From Deinococcus planocerae (GTDB lineage: Bacteria; Deinococcota; Deinococci; Deinococcales; Deinococcaceae), in assembly GCF_002869765.1 (NCBI RefSeq), contig NZ_PNOR01000013.1, forward strand, positions 1 to 64,000: DNA of 64,000 nucleotides, read 5' to 3'. Below, piece by piece: positions 59,913-64,000 of this stretch. Made by a program: the position numbers and the translations under genes. Below the pieces are notes generated by a model that made no database searches, was not told the origin of the DNA, and worked only from the letters and a program-made list of their open reading frames with translations. Positions within the stretch are counted from its first letter, which is position 1. Each line of letters begins with the position of its first letter.

Positions 59913-60481
59913 TCTTGCAAGAGTTCGAGCGCGTGGGTGAGGTTCGTTCGCGCTTGAGCCTCCAGCCCGGCAAACTCGGGCGTGGAGAAGATGTGTTCGC
60001 GGTCGAGGAAGCTCTGGAGGACGCGTGCCCGCCCGGCCCGGTATGCCTCCTCGGTGACGAAGCTGTACTCCTGCCGGATGGCAGCGTCGTAGGCGGCAAA
60101 GATCTGGGGATCAGCACCCAAGATGCTGAGGTCGGCGTCCACCAGCAGCGCCCCTTCCCGAGTGGCCGGAGGTGTCGTGTGACGGGTGGCGAGGATCAGC
60201 GCGCGCACTTCCGCCTCCAACTCTGGGGAGATGCCCTGTCCCCGCAGCCACTCCCCGAACACTTCCGCACTCCGTTCCTCGTTGCCCTCAGCCCGTGGGT
60301 CGTACACGAGGTCGTGACCCCAGACCGCGAGCGTGAGCGTCGGGGTCAGAAGGCCGCGCGAGGCGAGGGTGTGCAGCACGGCCCGCACATGATCGGCGTT
60401 GTCATAGGCGCGGTGGGGCTCGGCGTAGAAGGGCAGGGCGACCGCCTCGGCGGCGGCCAGGAGATGTTCTCCTTCTTGCAC
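59894..60481 (-). CDS. HD-domain phosphohydrolase-like protein
   Basis: 195 residues from GTG 60481. PHRAYDNADHVRAVL, WGHDLVYDP (metal-binding HD pair), ATRHTTPP and VDADLSILG are the HD-superfamily segments, as in predicted metal-dependent phosphohydrolases. Cytosolic. Convergent with atpD. Substrate unknown. Confidence 0.82.
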   Translation of the reverse strand: MQEGEHLLAAAEAVALPFYAEPHRAYDNADHVRAVLHTLASRGLLTPTLTLAVWGHDLVYDPRAEGNEERSAEVFGEWLRGQGISPELEAEVRALILATRHTTPPATREGALLVDADLSILGADPQIFAAYDAAIRQEYSFVTEEAYRAGRARVLQSFLDREHIFSTPEFAGLEAQARTNLTHALELLQEKNRPT

Positions 60482-60494
60482 GTCGGTTCCCGAA

Positions 60495-60725
60495 TTACAC
60501 CTCGGCGGAGGCGGTGAGGTCCGGCGTTTTGCGCTTGAGGGGCGTCTTGCGGGTGGGCATGGTGGCGGGCCGGTGCTCGGGGTCGAGGCCGCACAGGATG
60601 TTGTAGGTGCGGCGGATGTCGGCGGCGCGGGCCTCCACGTAGCCCTGCCCGACCTTCCCCTCGTAGGTGTTGGGCTCGGTCAGGTGGTAAGCGAGTTGCA
60701 GGGCCTTGGCTTCGAACGTCTTCAT
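60495..60725 (-). CDS. Small conserved-looking protein
   Basis: 76 residues from ATG 60725; GTG 60731 is an alternative. KTFEAKALQLAYHLTEPNTYEGKVGQGYVEARAADIRRTYNILCGL is likely helical. C-terminal basic/Pro tail. TATAAG lies about 9 nt upstream of the ATG, possibly a leaderless-type promoter. No family recognised. Confidence 0.6.
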   Translation of the reverse strand: MKTFEAKALQLAYHLTEPNTYEGKVGQGYVEARAADIRRTYNILCGLDPEHRPATMPTRKTPLKRKTPDLTASAEV

Positions 60726-60786
60726 ACTCACACTCTTATAACGGCCAAAGATCGGGTGAAGGTCAAAGTTGCCCAGCCCTCTCCCG

Positions 60787-61758
60787 CTACCCCTCCAGCT
60801 CTGGCTTGGCGTCCCGCTCCATCAGGTGCGCGAGCCCCCGGGCGGGCGTCCACTCCCCACCCGTGACCTGAGCCACCGCGCGGACGATAGGAAGGTCGTG
60901 GCCGTGCGCGGTGGCCCAGGCGTCGAGGAGGCCCGCCGTGCGCAGACCCTCGACCACCTTGCCGCCTTGGGCAGGGCTTTCGCCGCGCGCGATGGCCTCC
61001 CCGGCGGCGCGGTTGCGGCTGTGGCGGCTCGTCGCGGTCGCCACGAGGTCGCCCAGCCCGCTCAGGCCGTACACGGTGTCCTCGTGGGCGCCGAGGGCCT
61101 GGAGGTAACGTCCCATCTCGCGCAGACCGCGGGTGATCAGGGTGGCTTTCGCGTTGTCCCCGAGCCGCAGCCCGTCCCCCATCCCGGCGGCGAGGGCGAT
61201 GACGTTTTTGAGCACGCCGCCGAGTTCCACCCCCAGCTCGTCCGTGCTCGTGTACACCCGCAGGGCGGGGGAGACGAGGGCCGCCTGCACCGCCTGAGCG
61301 AGGGCAGCGTCCGCGCTCGCCACGACCGTCGCGGCGGGCAGACCGCGCCCCACCTCCTCGGCGTGGTTGGGGCCGCTCAGGACGGCGACCCGGGTGAAGC
61401 CCAGCTCCCGCGCGAGGTCAGTCAGCCTTCCCCCGTCCGGCGCGAGGCCCTTGGCGCACAGGACCAACCCGAGGTCACGGGGCAGGCTGGTGAGCAATTC
61501 TGGAACGCCCACACTCGGCACGACGACCAGCGCGAAGTCGGCCCCGGCCACGGCAGCCTCCAGGTCGGAGGTGACCGTCACCCCGTCCGGCAGCGTGACG
61601 CCCGGCAGATACTCCCGGTTTTCCCGCACCTCGGCGAGGCGGGCGGCGAAGTCGGGGCGCCGGGCCCACAAGGCCGCCCCCCGCCCCGCCCGCGTCGCCG
61701 CGACCGCCAGGGCCGTTCCCCAGCCACCTGCCCCCAGCACCGGAACCGGACGGGTCAT
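60787..61758 (-). CDS. gpsA: NAD(P)-dependent glycerol-3-phosphate dehydrogenase
   Basis: 323 residues from ATG 61758. Rossmann [17 protein letters not shown] near the start, [27 protein letters not shown], and the catalytic-Lys region [32 protein letters not shown]. It makes sn-glycerol-3-phosphate for lipids. Overlaps the methyltransferase stop by ATGA. An alternative start far upstream is not supported. Confidence 0.94.
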   Translation of the reverse strand: MTRPVPVLGAGGWGTALAVAATRAGRGAALWARRPDFAARLAEVRENREYLPGVTLPDGVTVTSDLEAAVAGADFALVVVPSVGVPELLTSLPRDLGLVLCAKGLAPDGGRLTDLARELGFTRVAVLSGPNHAEEVGRGLPAATVVASADAALAQAVQAALVSPALRVYTSTDELGVELGGVLKNVIALAAGMGDGLRLGDNAKATLITRGLREMGRYLQALGAHEDTVYGLSGLGDLVATATSRHSRNRAAGEAIARGESPAQGGKVVEGLRTAGLLDAWATAHGHDLPIVRAVAQVTGGEWTPARGLAHLMERDAKPELEG

Positions 61759-62522
61759 GCCTCCCCCGCCCAGGCGAAGACCCACACGCGAGGCGTCTCC
61801 GCGGACGGCGGTGCGTAATCCGGGTACTCCACGACCTCCCAGCGCGCGAATCCTGCGGCTCCCAGGAGGGGTTCGAGGTCGGCGGGGTCGTACCCGCGTT
61901 CGCGGTGCACCTCCAGGAATTCCTCCCAGGTGCCCTGCGCGTCCTGCACCCGGCAAAAGGCCTGGACCACGCCGAGGTCCGCCTCCGGGTCGTGGTGGTG
62001 CGACCAGTGGTAGTGGACCTCCCGCCCGTCCGGGGTGTGGGCCAGCCCTTCGACCGCTCCTCCCTCCCAGAGGTCCCGCACGCCCAGCCGGGTGTTCAGG
62101 TCGCAGGCGAGCAGACCGCCGGGGCACAGGTGGGCCCGCGCCCGCCCGAGGGCCGCCCCCAGCTCGGCGGGCGTGAGGAGGTTGTTCAGGCTGTCGAAGA
62201 CGCAGGTCACGAGGTCGAAGGTCTCCCCGAGGTCGAAGGTCCGCAGGTCGCCGACCGAGAGCGTGACCCCCGCGCCCAGCCGTTCGCGCGCCACCCGCAG
62301 CATCTCGGCGCTGCCGTCCAGCCCGTGCACCACGAGTCCCGCCGCCGTGAGTTCGCGCGTCAAGCCCCCGGTGCCGCAGGCGAGGTCGAGGGCCGACCGT
62401 GGCTCCAGTCCCCCGTCCCGCGCGTAGGTCAGCACGAAGTCGGCCCAGTGGTCGTACTCCACGTCCGCCATGATCGCGTCATACACGGCGGCGAGTGCGG
62501 TGAAAGGAGGCTGACTCTGCAT
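61755..62522 (-). CDS. Class I SAM-dependent methyltransferase
   Basis: 255 residues from ATG 62522; ATG 62546 is an alternative. Motif [17 protein letters not shown], acidic motif II in [26 protein letters not shown] and [10 protein letters not shown] are typical of the UbiE/CcoH-like methyltransferases. Coupled to gpsA by 4-nt overlap. Substrate unknown. Confidence 0.85.
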   Translation of the reverse strand: MQSQPPFTALAAVYDAIMADVEYDHWADFVLTYARDGGLEPRSALDLACGTGGLTRELTAAGLVVHGLDGSAEMLRVARERLGAGVTLSVGDLRTFDLGETFDLVTCVFDSLNNLLTPAELGAALGRARAHLCPGGLLACDLNTRLGVRDLWEGGAVEGLAHTPDGREVHYHWSHHHDPEADLGVVQAFCRVQDAQGTWEEFLEVHRERGYDPADLEPLLGAAGFARWEVVEYPDYAPPSAETPRVWVFAWAGEA

Positions 62523-62695
62523 GGGGGGTACTCTACCGCCCCCCATCTGTTCAACGCCGCGTCAGGTACCCGGGGCGTTTTGCCGCCAGCATGAATGGGC
62601 CGTGAGCTCAGCGGGAAGGCTTCGCCTGTAGCCCTTCTCCCAATCGGGCCGCTACGGTAGGGGCGTTCGATTTCGACATCCCAGGAGGTTTTCCC

Positions 62696-63169
62696 ATGAA
62701 GAACATGCTTGCCGTCGCCGTCCTCGGTACCGTCGCCCTCAGCTCCTGCACCCTGGCCGGGAACCCCGTTCGCAAGGACGTGACCGGGCAACTGCGCGGC
62801 TTCTCCGCCAACCAGAACCTCGGCCTCGCTCTCGTGGGCTTCAACAACGGCCAGTACACCGCCGACGGCACCCAATCGCAGGTGATCGACAAGTTCCTGA
62901 CGGGCGGCTTCGCCCTCGACCTGCCCACTAACGTGCCCTACGGCACCTACCGCGTGATCGTCTTCCGCGACGCCAACGGCGACAACCGCTTCAACACCGG
63001 GGACACCGTGCTCAGCCGTGACAACGGCAAGCTCCTCGTGTACGCCCAGCGCGACAACCAGTTCTTCGGTGGCACCCGCCGCGGCTGGAACCTCTACACC
63101 AGCGCGAGCGGCAGCGTCCAAACCACGCTGCTCAACAACTACGATCTCGACGCCGTTACCGCGCAGTAA
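62696..63169 (+). CDS. Putative lipoprotein
   Basis: 157 residues. Signal with lipobox LSSC (Cys about 18), so probably lipid-anchored. The mature part is Gly/Asn-rich and beta-like, with a DANGDNRFNTGD EF-hand-type calcium loop. RBS AGGAGGT. It is the only gene of its unit, followed by a GA-rich hairpin at 63192-63213. Function unknown. Confidence 0.75.
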   Translation: MKNMLAVAVLGTVALSSCTLAGNPVRKDVTGQLRGFSANQNLGLALVGFNNGQYTADGTQSQVIDKFLTGGFALDLPTNVPYGTYRVIVFRDANGDNRFNTGDTVLSRDNGKLLVYAQRDNQFFGGTRRGWNLYTSASGSVQTTLLNNYDLDAVTAQ

Positions 63170-63232
63170 GACGGAAAGCGAGGAGGGGAGGGCTCACGGG
63201 CCTTCCTCTCCTCACCTGTGAATGACTTGCGC

Positions 63233-63799
<567 letters not shown>

Positions 63800-63874
63800 G
63801 GGGAGAGTGTAGGGGTGGGGGGATGCCGAAATGGCGGAACCGGACTTTCCTTGAGAGCGGTCCCGAAGCAACAC

Positions 63875-64000
63875 CTACGCCACGTCTGAATATCGGAATT
63901 CGACAGAGACGACACCAACAGGGGTTGAGCGTGGGCTGACGAGTGGTTACCTGGGTGGTCGCCGAGGCAACAGACTGCTCACGTCCGAAGACCAGATCGG
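63875..64000. other. Right edge with no complete gene
   Basis: 126 bp. On the minus strand a frame open from the window end is closed by TAA at 63947-63949 after 17 codons, which could be the 3' end of a gene running off the edge. No motif is readable. Confidence 0.3.

Overview
The window looks like a chromosomal segment of a Deinococcus-type bacterium. The evidence is the very high GC with C/G in third codon positions, a complete Thermus/Deinococcus-order V-type ATP synthase operon (G-I-L-E-C-F-A-B-D), a bacterial type IB topoisomerase with a uracil-DNA glycosylase, a FrnE-type oxidoreductase with the extra C-terminal CX4C motif, and a -10-like hexamer 5-7 nt before many start codons (leaderless mRNAs). 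The species cannot be named from the sequence alone.

Layout. 1-104: tail of an IS5-like transposase. 124-7513: SCP2-like protein, methyltransferase, DoxX protein, murI-rph, a LysN-type aminotransferase, class II aldolase and a secreted protein. 7616-10671: a large exported subtilase and a CBS-pair protein. 11070-14716: heat-shock operon dnaK-grpE-dnaJ, divergent from ftsH, with a near-consensus HAIR (HspR) site between them. 16987-21865: carboxylesterase, frnE, msrB, SH3/excalibur protein, esterase. 21875-25748: an accessory island with an orphan RHH antitoxin-like gene, a VapBC pair, a MazEF-like pair, and an AT-rich two-gene unit (double zinc-ribbon protein plus a protein with a HEPN-like R-X6-H motif). 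The AT-rich unit is the best candidate here for an undescribed defence or conflict system. 25848-28919: carB. 28995-30429: small accessory genes, including an antitoxin/PIN-toxin pair whose toxin seems to start at CTG.

30418-41535 is an amino-acid region: a LysE exporter, an aminotransferase, a small beta-barrel, then argG, a zinc-ribbon protein, GNAT enzymes, argH, a HIT protein, more GNATs (one ArgA-like), an AT-rich GreA-like/helical gene, and carA. argG has a promoter, a 36-bp palindrome at the predicted transcription start, an 8-codon leader ORF ending in two Arg codons, and two hairpins. This looks like dual repression and attenuation by arginine. carA and carB are separated by about 11 kb and lie on opposite strands.

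41760-50868: ung, topoisomerase IB, a DoxX-like protein, a lactate-oxidase-family enzyme between two paralogous bL12-CTD-like small genes, DUF427, nucleotidyltransferase, pth, an M42 aminopeptidase, and a PII-amt operon whose PII lacks Tyr51. 51196-59866: the V-ATPase operon, ending in a strong terminator. 59894-63799: HD hydrolase, small protein, methyltransferase-gpsA, a lipoprotein and a DUF1802 protein. Five long hairpins without T-tails sit in gaps between co-directional genes (dnaK/grpE, grpE/dnaJ, before the argA-like gene, atpF/atpA, atpB/atpD).
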